Assembly (NCBI RefSeq): GCF_001294625.1
Contig: NZ_CP012677.1
Span: 3,410,001 to 3,474,000 of the forward strand
Direction: 5' to 3'
DNA: 64,000 bases
Source: Arthrobacter alpinus
GTDB taxonomy: Bacteria; Actinomycetota; Actinomycetes; Actinomycetales; Micrococcaceae
In this document: positions 7,715-16,770 of the stretch, piece by piece
Numbering within the stretch: position 1 is the first letter of the stretch
How the letters are laid out: each line of letters begins with the position of its first letter
Translations under genes and position numbers: made by a program
Notes under the pieces: generated by a model
Databases searched by the model: none
Told to the model about the DNA's origin: nothing
The model's input: only the letters and a program-made list of their open reading frames with translations

Positions 7715-9722
7715 TGTGACAGTGGGGGCCTTGGTCTGGCTTGATGGCTCAATGTGGTCCGTGCACGAGATCTCGAACGGGTCTGTTTTAGTCGCACAGG
7801 AGCATCGGATCAGGCGTGTCGCCACTTCGGTTTTAGCGAGAGCGCATGCAGAGATGAGCCCTGTGGATCTATGGGGTGCCATAGACTCCGTGCCGCTTTC
7901 TCTCTCTCGCCTGTCACCATCGAAGCTCAAGAAGCTCAAGCTGGTTGAAATCTACCTCTTAGAAATCATCGAGGATGCTAATGACTCCACGACTCAGAAG
8001 GAGCGTATTCGGATCGTTGCCGAGCGAGAAGGGATTAGCTTTCGAACGGTTACACGGAGGCTGGCTGATTACCGAGCTGCGGGGCTAGCTGGCCTGGTGG
8101 ATAGCTCATCCACGCGGAAGTACATCTCAAGCATTGATCCTCGTTGGGATCAAGCCTGCCTGAAGGTACTTTCGGAGCTCGTCTATGAATCCACGCCGAC
8201 AAAAAAGGCCGTGCTGAGGCGCACACAGAACCTGCTTGATGCTCAATATGGTCCAGGAATTGTCGATATTCCTAGTGATTCTGCTGCAAGCCGGCGCCTC
8301 GATGAGTTGGCGAAGGGGCGGCAGGCGTTTGGTCAGGGGAAGGCACGGCGGTCGATTGCTGAGCGGCCGCAGGGGATGTATGGGCGGTTGCGGGCGCAGT
8401 ATCCGGGTGAGTATGTGTTGATGGATTCCACGCCGTTGGATGTTTTCGCGTTGGAGGAGGGTACTGGGCGGTGGGTTTCGGTTGAGCTGACGGTAGCGAT
8501 TGATTTGTTCAGCCGGTGCATTGTGGGGTTGCGGTTGGCGCCGATTTCTACGGATGCTCGCGATATTGCCGATGTGTTGTACCAGGTGGTCGCCCCGCCG
8601 GAGGAGGATTCTGAGGGGTTCCCGTATCACGGGGTCCTACGCAATTTGGTCATTGGTACTGGGGAGGATCATGCCCCGTTGGGGGCTGTTCCGGGGACGA
8701 TTGTTGTTGATCATGGCAAGGCTTATCTCTCTGATCATGTGCGGGGTGCTTGCTTGCGGATCGGGATCAATATTCAGCCGGCCACACCGCATAAGCCAAC
8801 GGATAAGCCTGCCGTTGAGCGGTTCTTCAGAACCTTGCGGCAGTCGTTCTTGGAGCATTTGCCGGGATATAAGGGCCCGGATGTTCACTCTCGTGGCGAC
8901 AACGTGGAGAACAAGGCCGTCTACTATGTGACCGAGTTGGAAAACATGATCCGCCAGTGGGTCACGACGGTCTATCACCGGAGTTCCCATGCTGGACTGT
9001 GTATCCCTGAGGTGCCAGGTATTTTGCTGTCCCCGGTGGAGATGTTTGAAGCTGGGTTGGCTAAGACGGGGCATTTACGGTTGCCAGCTTCGGAGGATCT
9101 GGTTTTCGATTTTCTGGCTGTTCATTGGCGCTCGATCCAGCACTACGGGGTCGAAATCAAAGGTCAGCGTTATGACGCGACAGTGCTGAACAAGTACAGG
9201 AACCTGAAATCGAAGGAACGTGGGGCCAATGCTGGGAAGTGGCCGTTCTTTTACGACACCCATGATGTGAGGTACGTGTATTTCAAGGATCCTGATGAGC
9301 ATCGTTGGCACCGTCTGGACTGGGAGCACACACCCATGTTGGATGCCCCGTTTTCCCAGAAGGCAGCGGAGTATGCACGCGAGGTGGCCAGGCGGGAGAA
9401 CCGGCATGTGAATCCGGAACAGGCAGTCTTTGAACTGTTAGAGAAGTGGCGATCGAAGGAGATCCTTTCTCGCAGTGAAACGAATCTTTCCAAACGGCTC
9501 TCAGCTAAGAAACACCAGGGATTGCAGAATAAGTCCAAACCAGATGTGGATCCGGCCCTTGCAGAGGCTACCGCCGTTGACGAGGGCGAGGTGAAGCCGG
9601 TTACCAGGGCGTCGCGGAAAGTTCGGGATGAGAAGGCTGAGGAGCGTAATAGCCGGGTCTTTGACGTTTTCGCTGAGTACTACGAAGACCAGCCTGACAG
9701 GGAGTTGGAGGTCTTTGAATGA
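7698..9722 (+). CDS. tnsB: TnsB/TniA-type DDE transposase
   Basis: A 674-residue Mu/Tn7-type transposase with a GTG start behind GAAGGAG. The N-terminal 220 residues hold helix-turn-helix regions (SFRTVTRRLADYRAAGL). The RNase H-fold integrase core has the DDE triad at about Asp243 (LMDSTPLDVF), Asp338 (VVDHGKAYLS) and Glu374 (DKPAVERFFRTL). A Mu-type C-terminal beta domain follows, then a Lys-rich tail that probably touches TnsC. TnsB binds the end repeats and joins the 3' ends to target DNA. Its stop overlaps the next start as ATGA. Confidence 0.93.
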   Translation: MSSTFDVTVGALVWLDGSMWSVHEISNGSVLVAQEHRIRRVATSVLARAHAEMSPVDLWGAIDSVPLSLSRLSPSKLKKLKLVEIYLLEIIEDANDSTTQKERIRIVAEREGISFRTVTRRLADYRAAGLAGLVDSSSTRKYISSIDPRWDQACLKVLSELVYESTPTKKAVLRRTQNLLDAQYGPGIVDIPSDSAASRRLDELAKGRQAFGQGKARRSIAERPQGMYGRLRAQYPGEYVLMDSTPLDVFALEEGTGRWVSVELTVAIDLFSRCIVGLRLAPISTDARDIADVLYQVVAPPEEDSEGFPYHGVLRNLVIGTGEDHAPLGAVPGTIVVDHGKAYLSDHVRGACLRIGINIQPATPHKPTDKPAVERFFRTLRQSFLEHLPGYKGPDVHSRGDNVENKAVYYVTELENMIRQWVTTVYHRSSHAGLCIPEVPGILLSPVEMFEAGLAKTGHLRLPASEDLVFDFLAVHWRSIQHYGVEIKGQRYDATVLNKYRNLKSKERGANAGKWPFFYDTHDVRYVYFKDPDEHRWHRLDWEHTPMLDAPFSQKAAEYAREVARRENRHVNPEQAVFELLEKWRSKEILSRSETNLSKRLSAKKHQGLQNKSKPDVDPALAEATAVDEGEVKPVTRASRKVRDEKAEERNSRVFDVFAEYYEDQPDRELEVFE

Positions 9723-10789
9723 GCCAGAACCAATGGATTCGGTGGTTGCAGCGTAATGGTCCCCACCCGTACCGGCTGGGCAGTAAATCGGGCTGGTTCG
9801 CTTTTGTTGATGCTGTGAAGCGTGATCCTTTGGAGCGGTTGGATCTGCCGGCGCTGAGGGCCTTGGATGAGGAAGCGTTGGAGGATTACAACGAGTGTCG
9901 GATGGTGTGGAATTCCAATATCCCTACGGTGCGAACCCAGCAGCTTGAACACGCGTTTTCGTTGATGAATCAGGTGATGGCCTCGAATCGGCGTGATGGA
10001 GACAGACTCAAGGGCGGCGTTGCGATTGATTCTCCGCCGGGTTTGGGTAAGACCACGATTGCTGCCAGCTATGGGAAGAGTTTTCATCGTGCGCAGATTC
10101 GCCGTTATGGGCCGCGGACCACGGACGGTAGCCAGCGGATCCCGGTGGTGTTTGTTTCCTTGACGGCTAATAGCACGTTGAAGGCGTTGAACTCTCGCAT
10201 CGTTGAGTTCTACGGTCACCCGGCCCTGAATAAGGTGACGGCAACGAAATTGACGTCTCTGGCGGTGGAGATGGTGGTGCGCTGTGAAACGGCAGTGATC
10301 ATTGTTGATGATCTTCACTTTGTGGATTTCAACCACCGTACTGGAACGGAGATCAGCAACCATCTGAAGTGGTTGGCTAACGAACTGCCGGTGACGTTCA
10401 TTTATACCGGGGTGGGGTTGGCGGAGAAGAGCTTCTTCAGTGAGGGGCTCTATGGAGAGTCCGCCGCTCTGGCTCAGACTGCCCGCCGAACCACGGTGTG
10501 CCCGATCCAACCCTTCTCACTCACAACTGATACCGGCTCCCAAGCCTGGACAGCAATGCTGCAGCTTTTGGAGAGCAGCCTGAATCTCGGTGCACCACGG
10601 GCGGGGATGCTCGTTGATCAGGCCGACCTGATCTTTGAGCGGACGCAGGGCCATATTGCCTCGCTGGCCTCACTAGTGGAGAGGTGTGCACAGTTGGCCA
10701 TCGCCACGGGTGAAGAGAGTATTTCGGAGAAAATTCTGGCCATGGCTGTCACCGACAGCGCGGCAAGTAATGCCTACGCAGCCTCTTGA
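9719..10789 (+). CDS. tnsC: TnsC/TniB-like AAA+ ATPase
   Basis: A 356-residue AAA+ regulator. Walker A is SPPGLGKTT (Lys about 111) and Walker B is AVIIVDDLHF (about 192-201), followed by the arginine-rich sensor region. It links the target selector (TniQ) to the transposase and enforces target immunity in known Tn7-like systems. The ATG overlaps the tnsB stop by 4 bases. The 3' end overlaps the tniQ start by 20 bp. Confidence 0.9.
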   Translation: MSQNQWIRWLQRNGPHPYRLGSKSGWFAFVDAVKRDPLERLDLPALRALDEEALEDYNECRMVWNSNIPTVRTQQLEHAFSLMNQVMASNRRDGDRLKGGVAIDSPPGLGKTTIAASYGKSFHRAQIRRYGPRTTDGSQRIPVVFVSLTANSTLKALNSRIVEFYGHPALNKVTATKLTSLAVEMVVRCETAVIIVDDLHFVDFNHRTGTEISNHLKWLANELPVTFIYTGVGLAEKSFFSEGLYGESAALAQTARRTTVCPIQPFSLTTDTGSQAWTAMLQLLESSLNLGAPRAGMLVDQADLIFERTQGHIASLASLVERCAQLAIATGEESISEKILAMAVTDSAASNAYAAS

Positions 10790-12491
10790 TGACGACCATT
10801 CCCTGACCATCGTGGATCAGTCCGTATCTGTGTCTGATCCGGTGGGTGATTCCTTGTGGCCGCTGCAGCCCACAACCGTTCCGGGGGAAACTTTGCCGAG
10901 CTGGTTACGGGCCATGGCAAGGGTCTACCGGATCGACACCAAAACCATGGTCCACCTGTTGGGACTACCCATCAGGCGCCAAAACTATCGAACAATGCAT
11001 AATGCAGCCCAACACTTCGCTCAGAATGTTGCAAATACCAGTGGATGCCGGATCGAGGAGTTTGAGCGGATGGCGGCCGGATGGCAACTGCCAGCACTGC
11101 AACGGTTTACCGCAGAAACCACAGCAACAATAGTCGCCGCCGTGAATGGCAGCTCATATTGTCCGCTGTGTTTGAAGGACAACGGCGGCCGGTGGGTGAC
11201 TGACTGGCTCAACCCGCTCTACACGTACTGTCCCGAGCACGCTGTTCGTTTGGAGAAGCTGTGTCCGAACTGCCAATCCCGGCCGTTTCATGGCATTGAC
11301 TGGCTGTGGGACAACAGAGATGGCTGGCAATGCTGCAAAACCAACGTAGCCACCCCTTATGGTGACGTTGTGAAGACCCGAGTGTGTGGCTTTGATCTTC
11401 GCCAGGCAGAACCCAGCGGGGACACGACGGCGGAGCGGCTCTTCGCCCAAGATCACTTGAAATGGGTCCTTGATTCAGTCCTGGTCGGCCACCAGGAAAT
11501 TCCCATGTGCGGAACCCTCCTGAAACCTCGTGAGGCCTGCACACTGTTTCTGGGGCTGATTGCTCACGGCAAGGGGATCAAGACCAGTAAGTCTGGATAT
11601 CAGGCAACTCCACGCACGCCCGAAGCAGTGGCGGAGGCATCCCGAATCCTGTGCGCGGATACTCAGCGTGAAGCCCAACTGGAATTGGCCGCTCTTGGCA
11701 GAAAGGCAAGCATTAGCCTGACTGTTCCCACCCTTGCGGGCAACTGGCTTCAGCTGAACACCGACACAATCAGTCCGGCCAAGACAGTCCCTGGACAGGC
11801 CGCTCGTGACGTCGAACGGAGTCCGTGGGAAGTGTGGGACCAAGAAGCGATGCTTCCACGTATCCATTTCCATGAACGGAACCTTCCCGCCGAGATCTGG
11901 CCCAGCGCCTTGGAAGGCATCCACAGCAAACATCTCTATACGACCAAGATCGCGATCTCAGTGGCATTGGTCCGAGCCATCCATCAGACAGATTGGTCCA
12001 GAGCGGCCAGCCGCTTGGGACTCCAATACAAAGACCACAGCAAGATCACCAGAAACGTCAGAAAGAACGATCTAGTTGGTGAAGTAAACCGCCAGGTCTA
12101 CCGGATCAAGCCATTCCTCGAAGCACTCAACGACGACGAGCTCTTGATTGACTACGGCCGGCGCCGCAAGGAACTCCTCAACCCAGAACCACTGATGAAA
12201 ACCCTCACCAAATATTGGCATGACAACGTTGGAACCAGCGCTGACCTTCCTGCTCTAACCTGCAGGTTCTGGGCTTTGTACACGGGCGGCGATATACGGT
12301 TCGTTCCCGCACTCTACAGCCGCATAGCCATGAGTCAGACGGAGACCGCGATGTGGATGAGCGACCAAGACTATCGACGAACCGTCCAGTACCACTTCAA
12401 CCTCCTCGCCAAGGAAATCCTCCACAACCGCGGGATCAATGAACCCGTCATCTGGCGCCCACAAATCCGCAATGGCGATCATGCGGAATGA
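10770..12491 (+). CDS. tniQ: TniQ/TnsD-like target-selection protein
   Basis: A 573-residue protein, taking the ATG at 10770 (MPTQPLDDDHS); a longer frame from 10686 reads the wrong frame of tnsC. The N-terminal region (GETLPSWLRAMARVYRI) is typical of TniQ. Zinc-finger pairs follow (CPLCLKDNGG, YCPEHAVRLEKLCPNC, then a CC pair). The C-terminal half (about 300 residues) is longer than in minimal TniQ and nearer the size of TnsD, which binds a fixed chromosomal site. This suggests site-specific insertion. It is the last gene of the transposition operon. Confidence 0.88.
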   Translation: MPTQPLDDDHSLTIVDQSVSVSDPVGDSLWPLQPTTVPGETLPSWLRAMARVYRIDTKTMVHLLGLPIRRQNYRTMHNAAQHFAQNVANTSGCRIEEFERMAAGWQLPALQRFTAETTATIVAAVNGSSYCPLCLKDNGGRWVTDWLNPLYTYCPEHAVRLEKLCPNCQSRPFHGIDWLWDNRDGWQCCKTNVATPYGDVVKTRVCGFDLRQAEPSGDTTAERLFAQDHLKWVLDSVLVGHQEIPMCGTLLKPREACTLFLGLIAHGKGIKTSKSGYQATPRTPEAVAEASRILCADTQREAQLELAALGRKASISLTVPTLAGNWLQLNTDTISPAKTVPGQAARDVERSPWEVWDQEAMLPRIHFHERNLPAEIWPSALEGIHSKHLYTTKIAISVALVRAIHQTDWSRAASRLGLQYKDHSKITRNVRKNDLVGEVNRQVYRIKPFLEALNDDELLIDYGRRRKELLNPEPLMKTLTKYWHDNVGTSADLPALTCRFWALYTGGDIRFVPALYSRIAMSQTETAMWMSDQDYRRTVQYHFNLLAKEILHNRGINEPVIWRPQIRNGDHAE

Positions 12492-12915
12492 CCTTCAGTC
12501 GGTACATTGACGGCAGGAGCGTTTATCTTGAACTATCCGCAATTATCAAGAATTCGAGATAAAGAAGGGGGCACCGCTGTCTCCATGTGGGTATCTGTCA
12601 ACGTTGTCCCGTATGAGGAACGTTCACTGGGACGGGCCGGTCATAATTCGAAGGTTTGGTCGTTGCAGTTGATATTCATAGGGTGACTGCGCAGTGCATG
12701 GCGAACTCGACCACGGTGATTTGTTCCTAGCATTCGTGGCTGTTTGATTGCTTTCCTGCGGACCGTAAAGGCCGTTGCGCCGGGGTGGGTTGCCTCGCCG
12801 TGACCGCCCCGGTCATCAAACGCCACGAGTCATGATTCCCGTCGGGTTATGCTGTGCATGCATCCGAGATTTGGAAGATGCCTGTTGCGGCTTACGCCGA
12901 TACTTGGGGGTTCGT
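12492..12915. other. Intergenic region inside the transposon
   Basis: About 420 bp between tniQ and the first cargo gene. I see no supported gene. The longer plus frame from 12775 is most simply an upstream extension of the next gene. Confidence 0.5.
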
Positions 12916-13389
12916 ATGGAATTGGATTGGGTCGACAAGTCACAGAAGTCCGGACGGCAGGCGATTCCTGTTGCACTTGCCGTGTTGGTAGGGTTCTGTG
13001 GGATCGGATTACCGCTCACAGATGCAATGTACGTGCCCGCCTTCATAGCCGCAATTGTTTTCGCCGTCGCGACTCCATTGACTTTGCTGGTGGCGGCGCC
13101 CAGAGGACTGTTTAAAAAGAACAGGGCATTTCGTTGGCTGTCCATTGTCTGCGCATTCTTTGCGGCATGTGTTTTTGTGACAAGTGGATTTTTGATGTCA
13201 TACGGGAGCCCTGCGGGGGCAACTGCTGATATTGGTGGCTTTGGGATGTGGTTGCTGTCGACGATAGCTCTAGTGACAATCACCAGTTGTGCGGTCAGAG
13301 TTTGGCGAGTGGAGTATGCGCAAGTACCGACAACGTTGCGTAGCATTCAGCGGCAGGAGCGGCGGGAACGTCGGGCAAAACACAGCTAG
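12916..13389 (+). CDS. Small four-helix membrane protein (transposon cargo)
   Basis: A 157-residue protein, taking the ATG at 12916 behind TGGGGG; the frame is open back to 12775, but that extension is Arg/Cys-rich and unlike a protein start. Four hydrophobic segments are visible (AIPVALAVLVGFCGIGLPL, YVPAFIAAIVFAVATPLTLLV, WLSIVCAFFAACVFVTSGFLM, GMWLLSTIALVTITSCAV). The tail is strongly basic (RQERRERRAKHS). I do not recognise the family. Confidence 0.65.
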   Translation: MELDWVDKSQKSGRQAIPVALAVLVGFCGIGLPLTDAMYVPAFIAAIVFAVATPLTLLVAAPRGLFKKNRAFRWLSIVCAFFAACVFVTSGFLMSYGSPAGATADIGGFGMWLLSTIALVTITSCAVRVWRVEYAQVPTTLRSIQRQERRERRAKHS

Positions 13390-13461
13390 ATACTCAGGTG
13401 GTGCCAACCAGCTTCGGCATGGCTTTGGCCAGCCTATGAATCCGTCCGGAAGCGGAACGCT

Positions 13462-14382
13462 CTATGGGACGCCGGCGCGTTTGAGTCGTTCCGGTGCCTG
13501 ACAGGTGAGCGCATCCAGTGCGACCGGTGGGGATTGGAAGAGACTTTCACCGCGGGCGTTATGCAGTGCAGGCCACAGGCTCGCGGCCCAGGCAACCTCT
13601 CGCTCTTCCTGGGTAAACTGCCTACTACGCGCCTGCTGGTAAGAGTCAATGAATTTCTCCGAGCTTTCGATGGTTGCCAGCGTGGGGATGGCGGTGCTGG
13701 CGAAGGCGCCGGATGCTGCACCGACAATAGCCGCTTCCGGGAGGGCGACGAGGCTGTCCCAGTCGTGGACCGCCCATGGGAGCTCCTCGTGCCAGCGAAG
13801 ATTTTGACTCTCCCAGTCACCGTGCCCCACAACTAGGGGTAAAACTCCTTGTGCAAGTCGTTGCGATACGGAACGGGCAATAGCTTGCACGTGTTCAGGT
13901 ACGAGGTCTTGGTCCATGCCTTCTACTATTGGATTTGGTGGCCACAGGCCGCCCGTTGGAGGATTCCAGTGCATCCACGGCGGCGGTGCGCCAAGCCCGG
14001 TTGGGGACTGCGATTCAAGAATCTCCATCAGGCCCGCCAAGAGTTTGGCAGACCGGGCGGCAAAGGAAACCTCTCCACCGGAGTGCATTTCACCGCCAGG
14101 CAGCCATGTCTCAGCACTGACCACTAAACCCGGTTCGAGGAACTCGGCTCCGGTCAATGGCCGGGCGCACGGGAAACCAGCATCCGCTGCAACGCTCTGA
14201 ATTTGAAGGCATCGACTGATCCTGTCGGCGGAATCAGACCGGACTTTGACGGCAACAGTGCCTTGCTCGTCGGAGTCGTAACGGAACTGATGAGACATTT
14301 GACCGCCAGCTTCGGCATGCAACGATGTGAGGGAACCGTGGCCAAGCACGCGAAAACACCACGCCTCAACTTCAACGGACAT
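13462..14382 (-). CDS. Aminoglycoside phosphotransferase-like kinase (transposon cargo)
   Basis: A 306-residue APH/ChoK-family protein counted from ATG at 14382; GTG at 14397 is possible. The phosphotransferase loop is VVGHGDWESQNL (catalytic Asp in HGDxxxxN, about residues 187-194), with the metal-binding DWD in AVHDWDSLVAL (about 207). The N-lobe Lys is probably in TVAVKVRSD. Relatives phosphorylate aminoglycosides, macrolides, homoserine, choline or other small molecules, so the substrate cannot be assigned. Position within a transposon makes a resistance role plausible but unproven. Confidence 0.78.
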   Translation of the reverse strand: MSVEVEAWCFRVLGHGSLTSLHAEAGGQMSHQFRYDSDEQGTVAVKVRSDSADRISRCLQIQSVAADAGFPCARPLTGAEFLEPGLVVSAETWLPGGEMHSGGEVSFAARSAKLLAGLMEILESQSPTGLGAPPPWMHWNPPTGGLWPPNPIVEGMDQDLVPEHVQAIARSVSQRLAQGVLPLVVGHGDWESQNLRWHEELPWAVHDWDSLVALPEAAIVGAASGAFASTAIPTLATIESSEKFIDSYQQARSRQFTQEEREVAWAASLWPALHNARGESLFQSPPVALDALTCQAPERLKRAGVP

Positions 14383-14583
14383 TGATCTCGACACCACCGC
14401 TCGGTTCTACAAACAGGGACCCTGCGGCTAGTTCCACCATTGGCCATGACTCACTGGTGCGGCAGCATCCACCGTGCCGCATGCGGACCCCCCTTCACCG
14501 GACACTATAAGCGTTTGCCCATGCCCATGCCCGGGCCGCAGATTGGTGAATAGTCGAAACCTTGGCAGGTCCCAAAGTTCTTG

Positions 14584-15012
14584 CTATTGCTGGGCCGATC
14601 GCAGGGTGCCATCGTCCTGGTACAGCCAACGAGGTGTGTCGTCACTGATCACGTAAGAAGTGCCATCATTCAGCGGCGGCTGAAACTCTCCCATATCGTT
14701 CACCACGAGTGTCCGTCCAGATCGGACAATTGATGAGCCGGTCGCGAACATCAACTGACCAGAGTCCGCTACGTGGGGGAGGCCATCAATCCGACCTGTG
14801 ACATCGAGGGTGCCGAAGACCTCCGCAGGGCCATTGAGCCGACCAGAAAGATGAACATGTGCGCCGCCTTCAACCGTTAGGCGTCCGTTCATTTGTCCAG
14901 AAAGATGTAGGTGTGCACCCGAACGGACAACACCGCCTCCGTTGGCTTGTCCACTGAAGTGCAGGTCATCGGTCACATCGAGAAGGGCGCTGAGCTGCCG
15001 TGTGTCATTCAT
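14584..15012 (-). CDS. Beta-repeat protein, bactofilin-like pattern (transposon cargo)
   Basis: A 142-residue protein of unknown function. Between residues 15 and 85 it repeats a block of about 18 residues: DLHFSGQANGGGVVRSGA, HLHLSGQMNGRLTVEGGA, HVHLSGRLNGPAEVFGT, LDVTGRIDGLPHVADSG. Regular short beta strands with Gly turns suggest a small beta-solenoid like bactofilins or polymer-forming cytoskeletal proteins. The last 40 residues differ (TSYVISDDTPRWLYQDDGTL). There is no signal peptide. It lies on the minus strand next to the transposon right end. Confidence 0.6.
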   Translation of the reverse strand: MNDTRQLSALLDVTDDLHFSGQANGGGVVRSGAHLHLSGQMNGRLTVEGGAHVHLSGRLNGPAEVFGTLDVTGRIDGLPHVADSGQLMFATGSSIVRSGRTLVVNDMGEFQPPLNDGTSYVISDDTPRWLYQDDGTLRSAQQ

Positions 15013-15357
15013 ACGTAGAGCATACGTGGCGCCAGGAGAATCCCCTTCTGATAGCCGTGCAGCCCTGTTTCTCTATCGGAATCACCGTGTTCACCTGTCC
15101 CGTAAGCCGGTCCTCCACCGGAGCGTGTGCAGACGACTCCGGAAATCTTCGAAACAACGTGGTTCCGCAGGTGTCACATTCGCGTATACCCCGCCCGACT
15201 TAATGCCCGGTGAGCACCCCTTATACGGGACAGTGTTTTGAGCGTCTCTGGTCGGCCGTAGGAAAGTGTCACGAAATTGAGAATTTCTGTGATCTGGGCC
15301 CAGGCGTCGTCGCAGGTCAGCGCGTTTCGCTGGTGACAGCCAGCTCGGGATCCTACA
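15013..15357. other. Transposon right-end region
   Basis: A gene-free stretch holding the right-end repeats: GTAGGAAAGTGTCACGAAAT (15257), a weaker GTGTCAC with flanking CATTCG (15171), a TGGTGACAGC element (15331), and the terminus GGATCCTACA ending at 15357. Confidence 0.7.
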
Positions 15358-15545
15358 CTGTTGTAGGTTCTCACGCCGACTGTCAGTGTTCTCAGATTCG
15401 TGTCACCAATCATTGGGTTGATTGTGAGCGTTAGTAAGATTGAGAATCCCCGGCGAGCCAAGCTCTGTGCGTCCCGTAGAGGGAAAGATGTTTGGGATAC
15501 CTGAGCGTCGAGTTGGGCTGCGGTGCAGATTGCGCGTGCCTTACT

Positions 15546-16709
15546 TCATTTCTTCAACTCGCGCAGGAACTCGCGGAGGTCGTCGATGAGAAGTGAGGGT
15601 TCTTCGAGGGCGGCGAAGTGACCGCCGCGGTCTTCGATGTCCTTCCAGCGGACAATCGTGTTTGTTTGGCTCGATTGTGATCGAATGCCGACGTCGTGGG
15701 CGAATTGGATCGCCGCGGTGGGCACTCCGGAGTTTGTTGGTGTGGCGCCCCAAGAGCTTTGGGCGTAGCCGACGTAGGCGGATGAGCCTCCGCTGGAGGT
15801 GAACCAGTACAGGGACGCGTTCGCCAGGATCCAGTCACGTCCGAGGATCTGATCGGGCAGGGTCTCGAATGGCAGGGTCCAGGCATGGAACTTGTCCAGC
15901 ATCCATGCCAACTGAGCAGCCGGTGAATCGGACAGGGCGACGCCGACGAGGCCGGGCCGGGTGGACTGGATGGCAATGTAGCCGTATTCCTCCTTAATGA
16001 ACTTGCCGATGCGCGCCAGCCTGTCTTGGTCGAGCGGGCTCATTGCGGCGCGGGCGTCCTCGCCCATGTCGTCTGGGAAGCTGAGCGCTCCGTTGACCTG
16101 CACGCCGATCACGTGCTCGGGTGCGACGCGGGCAACTTCAGGGGAGATGGTGGCCCCAAGGTCGCCGCCCTGGACCGCGAAGCGATGGTAGCCGAGGCGG
16201 TCCATCAGTTCGACCCATGTCGCAGCGATGCGTGCCGTGTTCCAGCCAGCGCTGGACAGCGGGGTGGAGAACCCGAATCCCGGCAGTGAAGGGATGACCA
16301 GGTGCATGGCATCTGCCCTGTCGCCGCCGTGGGATTCCGGGTCGGTGAGCGGGCCGATGAGGTGAAGGAAGTCGAGGAACGAGCCGGGCCAGCCATGCGT
16401 GAGGAGCACCGGGGTCGCTTCCGGTACCGCAGAGCGAACGTGCGCAAAGTGGATTTGTTGGCCGTCGATGATTGTCGTGAACTGGGGGATCGTGTTCAGG
16501 CGCGCTTCGAAGGCACACCAATCGAAATCCTCCGCCCAGGCGGTGACGAGCCCGTGGAGGTATGCACTGGGGACGCCCGTGTCCCAATCATCGCCAGGCA
16601 GCGGCGCCGGAAATCGGGTAGATCGGAGTCGGGCGGCTAGATCCTCGAGCTCTGCTTGCGGGATGGCGATGAGGAAAGGAGTGATGGTGGTCTCGTCTGT
16701 AGTGGTCAT
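15546..16709 (-). CDS. Epoxide hydrolase family alpha/beta-hydrolase
   Basis: A 387-residue protein from ATG at 16709; the frame extends to 16841, but the extra residues overlap the divergent regulator. It has an N-terminal EHN domain (FLIAIPQAELEDLAARLRST). The hydrolase core shows oxyanion motif HGWPGS, nucleophile Asp in VQGGDLGATIS, a lid domain, and the base His in DRGGHFAALEEP. Such enzymes open epoxides, including juvenile-hormone-like and terpene epoxides; the substrate here is unknown. It is divergent from the WYL regulator with 61 bp between starts, so the regulator probably controls it. Confidence 0.88.
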   Translation of the reverse strand: MTTTDETTITPFLIAIPQAELEDLAARLRSTRFPAPLPGDDWDTGVPSAYLHGLVTAWAEDFDWCAFEARLNTIPQFTTIIDGQQIHFAHVRSAVPEATPVLLTHGWPGSFLDFLHLIGPLTDPESHGGDRADAMHLVIPSLPGFGFSTPLSSAGWNTARIAATWVELMDRLGYHRFAVQGGDLGATISPEVARVAPEHVIGVQVNGALSFPDDMGEDARAAMSPLDQDRLARIGKFIKEEYGYIAIQSTRPGLVGVALSDSPAAQLAWMLDKFHAWTLPFETLPDQILGRDWILANASLYWFTSSGGSSAYVGYAQSSWGATPTNSGVPTAAIQFAHDVGIRSQSSQTNTIVRWKDIEDRGGHFAALEEPSLLIDDLREFLRELKK

Positions 16710-16770
16710 GAGAACACTCTTACAGGCATAGCTGACAGCTTTTGTCCTCTTTCTGCGCGATGATGGATAT

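Larger units (their letters stand above)
6664..15357 (+). mobile_element. Tn7-like transposon with TnsA, TnsB, TnsC/TniB and TniQ plus cargo
   Basis: The left end begins TGTAGGATCC and the right end closes GGATCCTACA (15348-15357), an inverted pair extended by CAAGCT on the left and AGCTCG on the right. TnsB-site-like repeats flank the ends: CCCAATTTCGTGACACC (6891) and CCAATTTGGTGACACC (6923) on the left, and the reverse form GTGTCACGAAATTGAG (15265) on the right. Between them run four transposition genes on the plus strand, then three cargo genes. The first 198 bp of the element are duplicated (6664-6861 and 6862-7059). No matching 5-bp target duplication was found, so the outermost left end may not be the partner of this right end. 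Confidence 0.85.

Noticed and set aside
6664..12491. Mu-like prophage
   Set aside because: The transposase, ATPase, TniQ and TnsA set is Tn7-like, and no phage structural or lysis genes accompany it.
6659..15362. 5-bp target duplication for the intact transposon
   Set aside because: Flanks are GGTCC or ATTCA on the left and CTGTT on the right; they do not match, so none is claimed.
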